Notes: a model not told the origin generated them from the letters alone. A stretch of DNA of 64,000 bases from an uncultured Rikenellaceae bacterium (GCA_944326815.1 CALVFI010000014.1:124001-188000), one strand, 5' to 3'. Shown: positions 18,737 through 28,057, counted from the stretch's first letter. Made by a program: numbers and translations.

Positions 18737-19543
18737 TTATAAATTTTTAATCATCTCAATAAACAGTTTCGTCATCCTCTTGGCCGCTTTCACCCCCTCG
18801 GCCTGAACCTCTTCGTGCGAAGATTTCTCCTCGGAAAGGCCCACGTTCGTAATGACCGACACACCAAACACGGGAAGCCCCATGTGACGTGCGGCAATCA
18901 CCTCCGGCGTCGTGGACATACCCACGGCATCGCCTCCGATGGCCCGGAAATAACCATACTCACTCTGGGTCTCGTAGGTCGGCCCTGTACCCCCGACATA
19001 ACAGCCATGCTGCAATGCGATTCCCTCCTGAGCCGCTATGGCATCCGCCTTAGCAATCAAAGCCGGATCATACGCATCGTGCATATCCGGAAACCGGGGC
19101 CCCAGTTCGGCGATATTTGGCCCAATCAACGGGTTAGGAATCAGATTGATATGATCGGTAATCACCATCAGGTCACCCGTATGGTATCCGGGATTCACTC
19201 CACCGCTGGCATTCGACACGAACAGACAGCCAATTCCGAGAAACTTCATCACCCGAACAGGAAAAACAACCTGTTGCGGCGTATATCCCTCATAAAAATG
19301 GAACCGCCCCTGCATGGCAACCACCTTGCGGCCCCCCAGTACTCCGAATATCAGACGCCCCTGGTGCCCCTCGACAGTAGAGACAGGAAAGTTCGGAATA
19401 TCCTTATAATCGATGGCGGCCTTCACATCGATGTTTTCGACGAGCCCGCCAAGCCCTGTACCGAGAATAATACCCACTTCCGGCACAAAATCCGTTCGGC
19501 TACGGATGTAAGAGACTGTACTTCGGATTTGTTCTAACATCAT
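18737..19543 (-). CDS. punA: Purine nucleoside phosphorylase, trimeric PNP-I type (268 aa)
   Basis: Phosphorolysis of inosine and guanosine in purine salvage. Motifs: GIILGTGLGGL (phosphate loop, about 24-34), GRFHFYEGY, SNASGGVN, GPTYET, and GMSTTPE followed by VITNVG. The length is that of trimeric PNP rather than DeoD. The ATG at 19543 (or the adjacent one at 19540) lies inside lpxK, giving an overlap of about 41-44 bases and probable translational coupling. Confidence 0.93.
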   Translation of the reverse strand: MMLEQIRSTVSYIRSRTDFVPEVGIILGTGLGGLVENIDVKAAIDYKDIPNFPVSTVEGHQGRLIFGVLGGRKVVAMQGRFHFYEGYTPQQVVFPVRVMKFLGIGCLFVSNASGGVNPGYHTGDLMVITDHINLIPNPLIGPNIAELGPRFPDMHDAYDPALIAKADAIAAQEGIALQHGCYVGGTGPTYETQSEYGYFRAIGGDAVGMSTTPEVIAARHMGLPVFGVSVITNVGLSEEKSSHEEVQAEGVKAAKRMTKLFIEMIKNL

Positions 19544-20567
19544 AATCCAGATTATTCAAAAAATCCTTTTCGGAATTGTCATTAAAAACTATGCGGATCG
19601 GAACGTAATACAAGCGTTCACGAATCTGTTTCGGAATTTTTTTCCGGTTGGTGAGCTTCACGGCATCCTTCTCCGTGGTCACAATTACCGTACCCTCCGG
19701 CGCATCGGCCAATGCATCGGCCATCGTTTTCAAATCACGGCTGCGATAGGGGTGATGATCCGGGAATTCCAACACTCCTTCCACGCGGTATCTCCGTCCC
19801 ATCTCTTCAAGAAATGCCCCCGGATTCCCGATGCCCGACATCACAACCACGGACGCTCCCGCACGAAGCGTCCTAGAGGTCTCGTCCGGGAACAGAGGCT
19901 GGGCGTTCCCCGATTCTGTCGAGGTAAAAAACAGACACTGATAAGGATAGAGCCCCAACGACTTACGAATGATCCGGCGATCCAGTGGCGACAGCCCCGG
20001 CGGGCATTTGGTCACCAATACGAAATGGGCCCGATAAAGTTGAGAAACCGTATCCCGCAACATTCCCCACGGCAACAAGTGGTCGCGATACACCGGACGG
20101 GTGTAATCCATCAACAGAATATTCACCCAAGGTTCTACATAGCGGTGCTGAAATCCATCATCGAGGATAATCAGATTCACATCCGGATGCTCCTCCAGAA
20201 TGCGACGGATTCCCTCTCTCCGTTTTTCGCATACAGCCACCACCACATCGGGGAATTTCATTTTAATCTGCTTCGGCTCATCGCCGACCGTCAAAAATGA
20301 TGCATTCACCTCTGCCTCAACATACCCTTTTGTCCGACGACGATAACCGCGCGAAAGAAGCGCTACCCGATAGGTTTGACGCAGATGGGCAATCAGCATC
20401 TCTGCGACAGGCGTCTTGCCCGTTCCACCGACCGTCAGATTCCCGACACAAACAATCGGAACATCATACTCTTGCGAACGAAAGATCCCCCAGTCAAACA
20501 ACTTGTGTCTGACTCGAATAACCAATCCATACAACATGGCAAACGGAGCAAGGAAGGAGCGGTTCAT
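19500..20567 (-). CDS. lpxK: Tetraacyldisaccharide 4'-kinase (355 aa)
   Basis: Phosphorylates the 4' position of the lipid A disaccharide at the inner membrane. The P-loop is VGGTGKTPVAE (46-56), and DDGFQHR (136-142) is the family catalytic segment. The N-terminus is hydrophobic enough for membrane association (SFLAPFAMLYGLVIRV). First gene of lpxK-punA-ssb, with a well-formed promoter upstream. Confidence 0.95.
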   Translation of the reverse strand: MNRSFLAPFAMLYGLVIRVRHKLFDWGIFRSQEYDVPIVCVGNLTVGGTGKTPVAEMLIAHLRQTYRVALLSRGYRRRTKGYVEAEVNASFLTVGDEPKQIKMKFPDVVVAVCEKRREGIRRILEEHPDVNLIILDDGFQHRYVEPWVNILLMDYTRPVYRDHLLPWGMLRDTVSQLYRAHFVLVTKCPPGLSPLDRRIIRKSLGLYPYQCLFFTSTESGNAQPLFPDETSRTLRAGASVVVMSGIGNPGAFLEEMGRRYRVEGVLEFPDHHPYRSRDLKTMADALADAPEGTVIVTTEKDAVKLTNRKKIPKQIRERLYYVPIRIVFNDNSEKDFLNNLDYDVRTNPKYSLLHP

Positions 20568-20590
20568 GGTCGATCAATCGCGTAATCGTT

Positions 20591-20621
20591 CAAAGTTAAT
20601 CGAAAAAGAGAGAATTCCAAA
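20591..20621 (-). promoter_or_regulatory. Bacteroidota promoter of the lpxK-punA-ssb operon
   Basis: Minus-strand TTTG (20621-20618), 19 bases, then TAACTTTG (20598-20591). Both boxes match consensus with accepted spacing. The leader to the lpxK ATG is about 20 bases. Confidence 0.7.
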
Positions 20622-20672
20622 ACGATTCCGGAATTAACCGTCATCACCTTACATTCGGGCACAGGTGCTCTA

Positions 20673-22463
20673 TCATCCGATATGTTTGAAACGCGCAATG
20701 ACGTCGATATCCGTCAGCTCCTTGGACAACATCATGATGGTGTTCTCCGGCACTTTTTTCAGATCGAGCAACATCAGTGCATCGAGCCCGTCGCAGAAAT
20801 CATGATCCACATTGAAGGCCAGGACATGGCTATTCAACTGGAGATATTTCTTGATCAGAATCGGAATGGCCATCTCATCGCGCTCGATGTCACAAACAAT
20901 CTTATTCACCAGTTCCAATGAGGTCACTCCTCTCAGCAACGAAATATCAATCGGCGCATCGATCCCCTCCAAACCGGTCACCGGTCGGATGTATGCGGCC
21001 AATTTCCGATTGTAATGATACATCTCCAAGTATTTGGCGATTAATGTTTTCGATACCTTGTCGAATTCGCCCGAGATGGTTACGGGACCCAACAGATTGC
21101 GGTATTGCTCATGTTTGAGCAGCACATAAAGAATACCTTTCCACAGCAGCATCAGCGCAGCACGATGCCGTTGATAGTCATGCACGATGAACGAACGTCC
21201 CAGTTCGATGGTCTTTTCCATGACAGGGGCCATCTCCGGAGCCATCCGAAACAACGAATTGGTATAGAACCCCTTCAGGCCGAACCGCGGCATAATCTCA
21301 TCGCCCAAGCCGAGGCGATACCCTCCGACCAATGTCCGGGCTGCCACATCCCACACGAACAGTTGATGATAGTAAGCATCGTAATGGTCCGTATCAATTG
21401 CTTTCATGGTTCCTTCGCCGATCTCGCGGAAAGTCACCTCACGCAGTCGGCCGATCTCCTGCATCAGATTCGGAATGGCTTGTGGTGGAGCAAAATAGAC
21501 TTCGAAATTGGAGTACTCGAATAACTTATGACGCGCCCGAATACGATCGAGCTCGGCGCAGATCACCTCCGGAGCTACTGCCGCAGCCACCTCCTCCATA
21601 GTTCGCGGTTGTGGTTTGCGTTGCGGGACGACACGAAGCCGTCTCCGCGGTCTCTTCCGACACAGATACTCCACATTGGCACGCAGATAATTGCCATAAA
21701 CCGACAACTCCTTCAACTCCGCCAAACGACGAGGGGATAACGACGACCCGATACTGATATTGATCTTCAGGCCCCGCTTATTAGTCAACTCACGGGGCAG
21801 CAAAGCCGTACGCAAAAGGGGATGAATCTTCCCGGCCAGATGAAACAACGTGCTGTTCCGGGCTTCGATGCATATCGGCACAACGGGCACTCCGGCTCGG
21901 CGAATGAAACGCACGATCGAACGGCTCCACGGCTTATCTTTCACATTGGAAAATCCGTGTTGCCACGTTGCCACCTCTCCCGCCGGAAAGATCACCAGAG
22001 CCCCGCCCTGACGGAGATGATCCATCGCCTGTCTGACTCCTGTATAATTGCGTCGTACAGTTTTTGTGTCGAACGGATCGACCGCAATGAAGAACTTAGA
22101 CAACGGAACGATCCGATTCAGCAGGAAATTTCCCATAAATTTCACATCGGAACGTACCTTTGCCAGTGCATCGATCAGAAGAATCCCATCCAACGCACCG
22201 GTGGGGTGGTTGGAGATGAAGATCACACCCCCCTCAGCCGGAATATTCGAAAGATCTTTTTCGCAAATGGAATAACTCGTCCCCAAATTTTTCAAAACAT
22301 CTTCCGCACAGTGATCTCCGCTATCCACGACAGCGTCATAGAGACGGTTCAGTTTCCCTATTCCAAGCACTCCCATCGCCATACGAGCCAAGCCCCTGGC
22401 GACCCAATTTTTGCTACCTCCCGTCAAATCGCTGCTTCTTACGAGCATAGTCAATCCGATCAT
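20673..22463 (-). CDS. Fused PlsC-like O-acyltransferase and OlsB/hemolysin-like N-acyltransferase (596 aa)
   Basis: Two acyltransferase modules in one chain. The N-terminal half is a PlsC-type O-acyltransferase: SNHPTGALDG (84-93, HX5D) and FPAGE (159-163). The C-terminal half, from about 300, is a GNAT-like OlsB/hemolysin-type N-acyltransferase: REVTFREIGEGT, YYHQLFVWD, VGGYRLG, and ELGRSFIVHDYQ. This is the OlsF layout, in which one protein makes both the N-acyl and O-acyl bonds of ornithine-type lipids; Bacteroides makes glycine lipids with two separate genes. The amino acid substrate cannot be read from the sequence. A -7 box TAAATTTG (22481-22474) lies just upstream; M6 at 22448 is an alternative start with a more normal leader. 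Confidence 0.82.
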   Translation of the reverse strand: MIGLTMLVRSSDLTGGSKNWVARGLARMAMGVLGIGKLNRLYDAVVDSGDHCAEDVLKNLGTSYSICEKDLSNIPAEGGVIFISNHPTGALDGILLIDALAKVRSDVKFMGNFLLNRIVPLSKFFIAVDPFDTKTVRRNYTGVRQAMDHLRQGGALVIFPAGEVATWQHGFSNVKDKPWSRSIVRFIRRAGVPVVPICIEARNSTLFHLAGKIHPLLRTALLPRELTNKRGLKINISIGSSLSPRRLAELKELSVYGNYLRANVEYLCRKRPRRRLRVVPQRKPQPRTMEEVAAAVAPEVICAELDRIRARHKLFEYSNFEVYFAPPQAIPNLMQEIGRLREVTFREIGEGTMKAIDTDHYDAYYHQLFVWDVAARTLVGGYRLGLGDEIMPRFGLKGFYTNSLFRMAPEMAPVMEKTIELGRSFIVHDYQRHRAALMLLWKGILYVLLKHEQYRNLLGPVTISGEFDKVSKTLIAKYLEMYHYNRKLAAYIRPVTGLEGIDAPIDISLLRGVTSLELVNKIVCDIERDEMAIPILIKKYLQLNSHVLAFNVDHDFCDGLDALMLLDLKKVPENTIMMLSKELTDIDVIARFKHIG

Positions 22464-22473
22464 TTTCCCAATA

Positions 22474-22481
22474 CAAATTTA
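22474..22481 (-). promoter_or_regulatory. -7 promoter box for the fused acyltransferase
   Basis: CAAATTTA on the + strand reads TAAATTTG on the minus strand, a perfect -7 box, 11 bases from the first ATG and 26 from the second. Confidence 0.45.
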
Positions 22482-22572
22482 ATATTTATTTCCACACATC
22501 TCCTCTTTGCAAAAAAAATAACACACTCCATTGTTTTCGGATAAAACCGACGGAGATTTTATCTCGAATCGT

Positions 22573-22580
22573 TACTTTTG
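22573..22580 (+). promoter_or_regulatory. -7 promoter box for uvrC
   Basis: TACTTTTG matches TAnnTTTG exactly. The in-frame TTG at 22578 lies inside it, so the real start must be the ATG at 22602. Confidence 0.5.
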
Positions 22581-22601
22581 CAAAGAACTAAAACACGTCG
22601 G

Positions 22602-24422
22602 ATGGCCAACGACAACCTCAAAAAGCTGAAAGAACAGGTAGCACTGCTGCCGCTCTCGCCAGGAGTGTATCAATTCCTCAACCGCGACGGGGTCATCATC
22701 TACGTAGGCAAAGCCAAAAGTCTTCGCAAACGGGTTTCGTCCTACTTCATCGAAAACCGCGACCACGCCCCTAAGGTTCGCGTCATGGTGCGCCACATAG
22801 CGGAGATCCGTCATATCGTCGTCAACACGGAAGCCGATGCCCTGCTCCTGGAGAACAACCTCATCAAAACCCTTCAGCCACGTTACAATATCCTTCTCAA
22901 GGACGACAAGACCTACCCCTGGATCGTCATCCGTAACGAGCCGTTTCCCCGAGTACAGTCCACACGACGATTGGTCCGGGACGGCTCGCGTTATTTCGGT
23001 CCTTACGCTTCGGTCATGATGCAAAAGAACATGCTCGAACTGATCAAAGGACTCTATCCGATGCGCACCTGTTCCCTCAACCTCTCGTCTGAAGCCATTG
23101 CCCGCGGGAAATACAGCGTCTGTCTGGACTATCACCTCGGCAACTGCAAAGGCCCCTGCGTCGGGAAACAAACCGAAGAGGAGTACCGACAAAACACGGA
23201 ACGAATCGCCGCCATGCTCGGAGGAGACCTGCGTTCGACCAAACAGTGGCTCGAGGAGTCGATGAAAACGGCTGCCGCAGAGATGAACTTCGAACTGGCA
23301 AACCGGTACAAAATGCGGCTTCAACTCCTGGAAAACTACACGAGCAAATCGGTCATTGTCAGCAGTTCGCTGCTGAACCTCGATGTATTCTCGATACTCA
23401 AGGATGTAGATGCAGTCTACTGTAATTTCGTACGCATCGTCCGCGGCGCCGTGGTGAACACCTTCACCGTGCAGTTCTCGCTCGGCGCCGAAGAAGACGA
23501 TCAAACGATCCTCTCGCGGGCCATCCTGCAAATCAGCGACCGCCTTGCGGGCCCTCTCTCTCGCGAAGTGATCGTACCGTTCCTTCCCGAGGAGCGCCTG
23601 TTCCCGGAGACCTCCTTTACCGTTCCCAAACGGGGCGACAAACTCAAGTTGCTCGAATTCTCGCAAAAAGGATGCCGGGTCTATCGACTCGAACGGCTCA
23701 AGAACCTGGAGATCAAAGATCCGATGCGCCACACCGACCGCCTATTGGAATCCATGCGCCGGGAACTCCATATGGAGGAATTGCCACGCCACATCGAATG
23801 TTTCGACAACTCCAACCTGCAGGGGACACATCCCGTAGCTTCATGTGTTGTATTCCGCGACGGGAAACCCTCGCGCAAGGAGTACCGGCACTTCAACATC
23901 AAGACCGTAGTAGGTCCGGATGACTTTGCCTCCATGCGGGAAATTGTCGGCCGACGCTACCGCCGTCTCTTAGACGAAGGGGCCGAACTACCGCAATTGA
24001 TCGTCGTGGACGGTGGCAAAGGACAACTAAGTTCGGCATACAGCGTATTGAAAGAGTTGGGGATTGAGAATCGTGTGAAGATTGTGGGATTGGCCAAACG
24101 GATCGAAGAGATTTTCTTCCCCGGCGACCCCGATCCCTACTACCTGGACCGCACTGGCGAACCTCTGAAGGTTATCATGCACCTGCGCGATGAGGCGCAC
24201 CGCTTCGGCATTACATTCCACCGACAGAAACGCTCTGCCGCATTCATCCACAGCGAACTGGAAGCCGTGCCGGGTCTGGGCCCGAAATCGATTGCCAAAC
24301 TTATGAACCATTTCAAAAGCATCTCCGGGATTTGCCGTGCCTCGCAGGAAGAGGTGGCAAAAGTTGTCGGAGCGTCGAAAGCCATGGCCCTAAAACAGCA
24401 CTTCGAAAAAGGAACCCAATAG
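22602..24422 (+). CDS. uvrC: Excinuclease ABC subunit C (606 aa)
   Basis: The dual-incision nuclease of nucleotide excision repair. An N-terminal GIY-YIG domain (SPGVYQFLNRDG, then IIYVGKAKSLRKRV) makes the 3' cut; a UVR motif lies at about 200-235; the C-terminal endonuclease domain has FDNSNLQGTHPVASCVVF; and the final HhH is LEAVPGLGPKSIAKL. The start MANDNLKKLKEQV was chosen because upstream codons overlap the promoter. Divergent from the fused acyltransferase. Confidence 0.96.
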   Translation: MANDNLKKLKEQVALLPLSPGVYQFLNRDGVIIYVGKAKSLRKRVSSYFIENRDHAPKVRVMVRHIAEIRHIVVNTEADALLLENNLIKTLQPRYNILLKDDKTYPWIVIRNEPFPRVQSTRRLVRDGSRYFGPYASVMMQKNMLELIKGLYPMRTCSLNLSSEAIARGKYSVCLDYHLGNCKGPCVGKQTEEEYRQNTERIAAMLGGDLRSTKQWLEESMKTAAAEMNFELANRYKMRLQLLENYTSKSVIVSSSLLNLDVFSILKDVDAVYCNFVRIVRGAVVNTFTVQFSLGAEEDDQTILSRAILQISDRLAGPLSREVIVPFLPEERLFPETSFTVPKRGDKLKLLEFSQKGCRVYRLERLKNLEIKDPMRHTDRLLESMRRELHMEELPRHIECFDNSNLQGTHPVASCVVFRDGKPSRKEYRHFNIKTVVGPDDFASMREIVGRRYRRLLDEGAELPQLIVVDGGKGQLSSAYSVLKELGIENRVKIVGLAKRIEEIFFPGDPDPYYLDRTGEPLKVIMHLRDEAHRFGITFHRQKRSAAFIHSELEAVPGLGPKSIAKLMNHFKSISGICRASQEEVAKVVGASKAMALKQHFEKGTQ

Positions 24423-24496
24423 ATTTTTCATAAAAATGTTAATAAAGAGACGATAAAATTCCTCCATCTGCTTATCGGAAGGTGTTATGGAATCGT

Positions 24497-24504
24497 TATA
24501 TTTG
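24497..24504 (+). promoter_or_regulatory. -7 promoter box for the DUF3467 gene
   Basis: TATATTTG, perfect -7 consensus, 34 bases before the ATG at 24538. It rules out the in-frame ATG at 24487. Confidence 0.5.
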
Positions 24505-24537
24505 AACTTTCCGAATCAACTCGGAGAAAACAAGCGT

Positions 24538-24849
24538 ATGACAAACGAAAAACACGGAATAGATATAGAACTGGACGAAAATGTCGCCCAGGGCAGTTAT
24601 GCCAATCTTGCCATCATCTCTCACTCCACTTCGGAATTCGTCATCGATTTTGCGGCGATCATGCCGGGCGTTCCGAAAGCAAAGGTGAAGAATCGCATCA
24701 TTCTCACTCCGGAACATGCCAAACGATTGCTGATGTCGCTACAGGACAATATTACGCGATACGAATCAGCCATGGGACGTATCAACATCCCGATGCCTGA
24801 AACGGAAGAGGGGTCCCAGACTCTCGGGTTCAACATCGGAGAGGCCTAA
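24538..24849 (+). CDS. DUF3467 family protein (103 aa)
   Basis: A small soluble protein. The core reads GSYANLAIISHSTSEFVIDF, then AKVKNRIILTPEHAKRLL, which is the pattern of the DUF3467 family, found widely in Bacteroidota and some other bacteria with no known function. No signal peptide or membrane segment. Alone between uvrC and the convergent purM gene. Confidence 0.8.
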   Translation: MTNEKHGIDIELDENVAQGSYANLAIISHSTSEFVIDFAAIMPGVPKAKVKNRIILTPEHAKRLLMSLQDNITRYESAMGRINIPMPETEEGSQTLGFNIGEA

Positions 24850-24888
24850 AACCCTATACATCCGTCGACCTTATCCCTCAAAAATACA

Positions 24889-24918
24889 CTTTCCGCACGA
24901 CAATTGCCGTACGGAAAG
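24889..24918. terminator. Hairpin between the DUF3467 gene and purM
   Basis: CTTTCCGcACG (24889-24899) pairs with CGTaCGGAAAG (24908-24918) with one C/A mismatch. T-rich stretches follow on both strands (AATTTGTTT; TGTATTTTT on the minus strand), so it may serve both convergent genes. Confidence 0.5.
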
Positions 24919-24959
24919 AATTTGTTTACCCATCGGACTTTCACCAGTCCAATGTTGTG

Positions 24960-26141
24960 TTATTTCGTATAGGTATACTCCTCCCCGTTATGACGAATCG
25001 TCACAAGAGCCGTCTCTGAGGGTTCGACGCGACCAATCACACGGGCATCCACCCCATATTCCCGGGAAATCTTGACAATGTCGTTCGCCACGACAGGATC
25101 GACATAGAGCTCCATACGGTGTCCCATATTGAATACGCTGTACATCTCCTCCCAGGGAGTTTCGCTCTGCTCCTGGATCGCACGGAAGAGCAGCGGCGTA
25201 TCGAACAAATTATCTTTTATGATATGAAGATTCTCCACAAAATGGAGCACTTTGGTCTGGGCACCACCCGTACAGTGAATCATGCCGTACAGATTGCCGC
25301 GATAGTGACGCAGCACCTCCTTGACAATCGGAGCATAGGTCCGTGTCGGAGAGAGCACCAGTTTTCCCATCGTCGTCTCATAACCGTCCACCGTCACCTT
25401 ATCGGTCAGCTTGTACCGGCCCGTATAGACCAAATCGGCAGGAACCCCGCCATCGAAACTCTCCGGATACTTTCCCGCGAGGTAGTTGGCAAATACATCG
25501 TGACGGGCAGAAGTCAGTCCATTGCTGCCCATGCCTCCATTGTACTCCGTCTCGTAGTTGGCCTTCCCGAAGGAACTCAGTCCCACGATATAGCACCCGG
25601 CCTTGATATTGTCATTGCTGATGACATCGGCCCGTTTCATACGCGCCGTTACCGTACTATCCACAATGATCGTACGGACCAGATCGCCCACATCGGCCGT
25701 TTCCCCTCCGGTAGAAACAATATTTACTCCCAGGTCGCGCATACGCTGCAAAAACTCCTCGGTTCCGTTGATGATGGCCGAAATCACCTCCCCCGGAATC
25801 AACCGTTTGTTGCGCCCTATGGTCGAAGAGACTAAAATGTTATTCACCGCACCGACGCACAACAAATCGTCCGTATTCATCACGATAGCATCCTGCGCAA
25901 TCCCCTTCCAGACCGACATATCGCCGGTCTCTTTCCAATACATATACGCCAGAGAGGATTTCGTACCGGCACCATCGGCATGCATAATCATGCACGCCTC
26001 GGGATCGCCACTGAGCGTATCCGGAATAATTTTACAGAAAGCTTTCGGGAACAAACCCTTGTCGATCTTCTTAATCGCGTTGTGTACATCTTCCTTCGCG
26101 GAAGAGACGCCCCTGCGGGCATACCTCGATGAATTCGCCAT
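24960..26141 (-). CDS. purM: Phosphoribosylformylglycinamidine cyclo-ligase, PurM-like (393 aa)
   Basis: Fifth step of purine synthesis, ATP-dependent ring closure of FGAM to AIR. The PurM N-terminal domain has HADGAGTKSSLAY and DDLLCVGA, and the C-terminal domain GLSSFGKANYETEYN and NMGHRMELYVD. Longer than E. coli PurM (345), with extra sequence after STGGETADVGD; I believe this form is usual in Bacteroidota. Divergent from the 518-residue protein. Confidence 0.9.
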   Translation of the reverse strand: MANSSRYARRGVSSAKEDVHNAIKKIDKGLFPKAFCKIIPDTLSGDPEACMIMHADGAGTKSSLAYMYWKETGDMSVWKGIAQDAIVMNTDDLLCVGAVNNILVSSTIGRNKRLIPGEVISAIINGTEEFLQRMRDLGVNIVSTGGETADVGDLVRTIIVDSTVTARMKRADVISNDNIKAGCYIVGLSSFGKANYETEYNGGMGSNGLTSARHDVFANYLAGKYPESFDGGVPADLVYTGRYKLTDKVTVDGYETTMGKLVLSPTRTYAPIVKEVLRHYRGNLYGMIHCTGGAQTKVLHFVENLHIIKDNLFDTPLLFRAIQEQSETPWEEMYSVFNMGHRMELYVDPVVANDIVKISREYGVDARVIGRVEPSETALVTIRHNGEEYTYTK

Positions 26142-26162
26142 GTGTAGTGTGTGTTATGGATG

Positions 26163-26196
26163 CAAAGGTAATAATTCCCCGGTTAATATGTTCAAA
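26163..26196 (-). promoter_or_regulatory. Probable promoter of purM
   Basis: Minus-strand TACCTTTG (26170-26163) is a perfect -7 box 22 bases from the ATG. TTTG (26196-26193) lies at a spacing of 22, one base longer than the usual maximum. Confidence 0.5.
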
Positions 26197-26222
26197 AATG
26201 ACGGCGTTTGACAAATTTTCGG

Positions 26223-26230
26223 TATTTTTG
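26223..26230 (+). promoter_or_regulatory. -7 promoter box for the 518-residue protein
   Basis: TATTTTTG matches TAnnTTTG, 36 bases before the ATG at 26266. No TTTG at the right distance upstream. Confidence 0.45.
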
Positions 26231-26265
26231 CACCACTTCACCTCTAAAAGGAGACTTCCAATCCT

Positions 26266-27822
26266 ATGGCAACCGTCGAGAAACAGGAACCCGTATTCGA
26301 CCTGATAAAGTCTATGAGTAAGGCTGAAAAGCGTAATTTCAAACTTTACGCTACGCGTCTTGCCGGCAACCAACAGTCCAAGTTTCTCACGCTATTCGAC
26401 CACCTGGACGGGGTGGAGGAGTATGACGAAGCCCGCATTCTGCAACGTTGTCCGATCAAAAAGGAGCAACTCCCCAACATGAAAGCGCATCTGTACAAAC
26501 AGATTCTGGTCAGTCTGCGCCTGTTGAACGTACAACATTCCGAATCGATGCAACTTCGCGAACAGTTCGATTTCGCCCGCATCCTTTACGACAAAGGGCT
26601 CTACCGACAAAGCGACAAATTGTTGGAAAAGACCCGTGAACGAGCTCTCGAAATCGAAGAGTACACGATTGCCCTGGATGTCCTCGATTTCCAGACACGT
26701 ATTGCCATGCTCAACGTCACGGCCGATACTCCTGTCGCCAGCGATGCTTCGAACCGTCGCGTACAGGAACTCTGTTCCCGCATTGAAACCATCAGCGAAT
26801 TTTCGAATACCACGGTACGCGTCTACTCTCTCTACCAGAAGTTGGGCTATGCCCGCACGCAGAAGGACCTCGACCTCATCGTACAATACTTCAAACCGCG
26901 CCTGGAAGGTTACGCGGGAAGAAAGATGTCGTTCCTCGAACAGTTCTACTATTATCAGGCATCCGTGTGGTACTACTATATCCAACATGACTTTGCCCGA
27001 TGCTACCGCCACAGCCGCCTATGGGTAGCCCTGTTCGACGCCCATCCCCGGATGAAGGTACTGATGTATGACAACTACATGAAAGGCTGCTCCCGCATAT
27101 TGGAGGGATTGTTCATCATGCAGCGGTACCGTCCGTTCGTCGAATACCTCGACCGTTTCGAACAGGAGTTCGATTCGCTCGCCCGGCAAAACAACAACGC
27201 CTTCATTCTCTCCCACCGCATACTTTATACGGCACGGATCCACAAATGTTTCTTCGAAGGTACGTTCAAAGAGGGAACCTGGCTTATCCGCGAGGTTGAA
27301 TCATTCATCGGCCGCTATTCTAAGCATCTGGATATTCACTACAAAATGCTGATGAACTACAAATTCGCCTGCCTCTATTTCGGCGATGGCAATTACCTCA
27401 AATGCATGGAATATCTAGCCCGCATTATAGGGACGAAAGACCCTCATGTACGGCGGGATTTGCAGTGCTATGCCCGTATGCTCAACCTGATCGCCTCCTA
27501 TGAAGCCGGAGTGGATTACAATCTCGACTATCAGATCCGCTCGGTCTACTCGTTCCTTGTCAAGATGAACGACATGCACGAAGTGCAACGCGAAATGCTC
27601 TCTTTCCTGAAACGGCTCAATACCATTTATGCCGATCATCTGAAGGACGAACTCAAGATTCTCTACGAACGTCTGAAGCCCTACGAGACCCATCCATACG
27701 AGCGCCGAACCTTCTATTATCTCGACGTACTATCCTGGCTCGAAAGCAAAATTACGGGGAAAAGCGTAGGAGAAATCATCCGCCGAAAGTTCCGGGAATC
27801 GACCTCCGGGAAACGCCTCTGA
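26266..27822 (+). CDS. Helical-repeat protein of unknown function (518 aa)
   Basis: I do not recognise a named family. The sequence is rich in aromatic and charged residues in alternating helices of TPR or solenoid type (LYDKGLYRQSDKLLEKTRER; QFYYYQASVWYYYIQHDF; YKFACLYFGDGNYLKCMEYL). The N-terminus (FDLIKSMSKAEKRNFKLYAT) is soluble: no signal peptide, no membrane helix and no enzymatic motif. The C-terminus is basic (RRKFRESTSGKRL). It is monocistronic and divergent from purM. A cytoplasmic protein-protein interaction scaffold is a guess from the fold alone. Confidence 0.75.
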   Translation: MATVEKQEPVFDLIKSMSKAEKRNFKLYATRLAGNQQSKFLTLFDHLDGVEEYDEARILQRCPIKKEQLPNMKAHLYKQILVSLRLLNVQHSESMQLREQFDFARILYDKGLYRQSDKLLEKTRERALEIEEYTIALDVLDFQTRIAMLNVTADTPVASDASNRRVQELCSRIETISEFSNTTVRVYSLYQKLGYARTQKDLDLIVQYFKPRLEGYAGRKMSFLEQFYYYQASVWYYYIQHDFARCYRHSRLWVALFDAHPRMKVLMYDNYMKGCSRILEGLFIMQRYRPFVEYLDRFEQEFDSLARQNNNAFILSHRILYTARIHKCFFEGTFKEGTWLIREVESFIGRYSKHLDIHYKMLMNYKFACLYFGDGNYLKCMEYLARIIGTKDPHVRRDLQCYARMLNLIASYEAGVDYNLDYQIRSVYSFLVKMNDMHEVQREMLSFLKRLNTIYADHLKDELKILYERLKPYETHPYERRTFYYLDVLSWLESKITGKSVGEIIRRKFRESTSGKRL

Positions 27823-27985
27823 TAATTTTTTTCCAAAAAAATTCAAAATTATAATTTTTCGCTCAACGTTCCCTGCGGATTACTGATTAAAAGCGACCGC
27901 GGGACTCCGTTTTTTATTTGCAACTCAAATCCGCCTCTGCGGTTGAAACCCGAAAAACGGACCCAAGCAAACCCAAGGATAGAGA

Positions 27986-28017
27986 TTTGTATCTCTGACG
28001 ATTAAACAATATATTTG
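27986..28017 (+). promoter_or_regulatory. Bacteroidota promoter of gdhA
   Basis: TTTG (27986-27989), 20 bases, TATATTTG (28010-28017): exact match to consensus in both boxes and spacing. The leader is about 35-40 bases to the ATG at 28058. Confidence 0.8.
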
Positions 28018-28057
28018 CTTTCGAGTAATCTGAAAAGTCATCCAAAACGAAAACATT

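Noticed and set aside
22572..23732. 386-residue minus-strand frame opposite uvrC
   Set aside because: Shadow frame; uvrC domains are unambiguous.
27824..27843. A/T-only inverted repeat AATTTTTTT/AAAAAAATT after the 518-residue gene
   Set aside because: All-A/T stems are weak and expected by chance in this AT-rich gap; not called a terminator.
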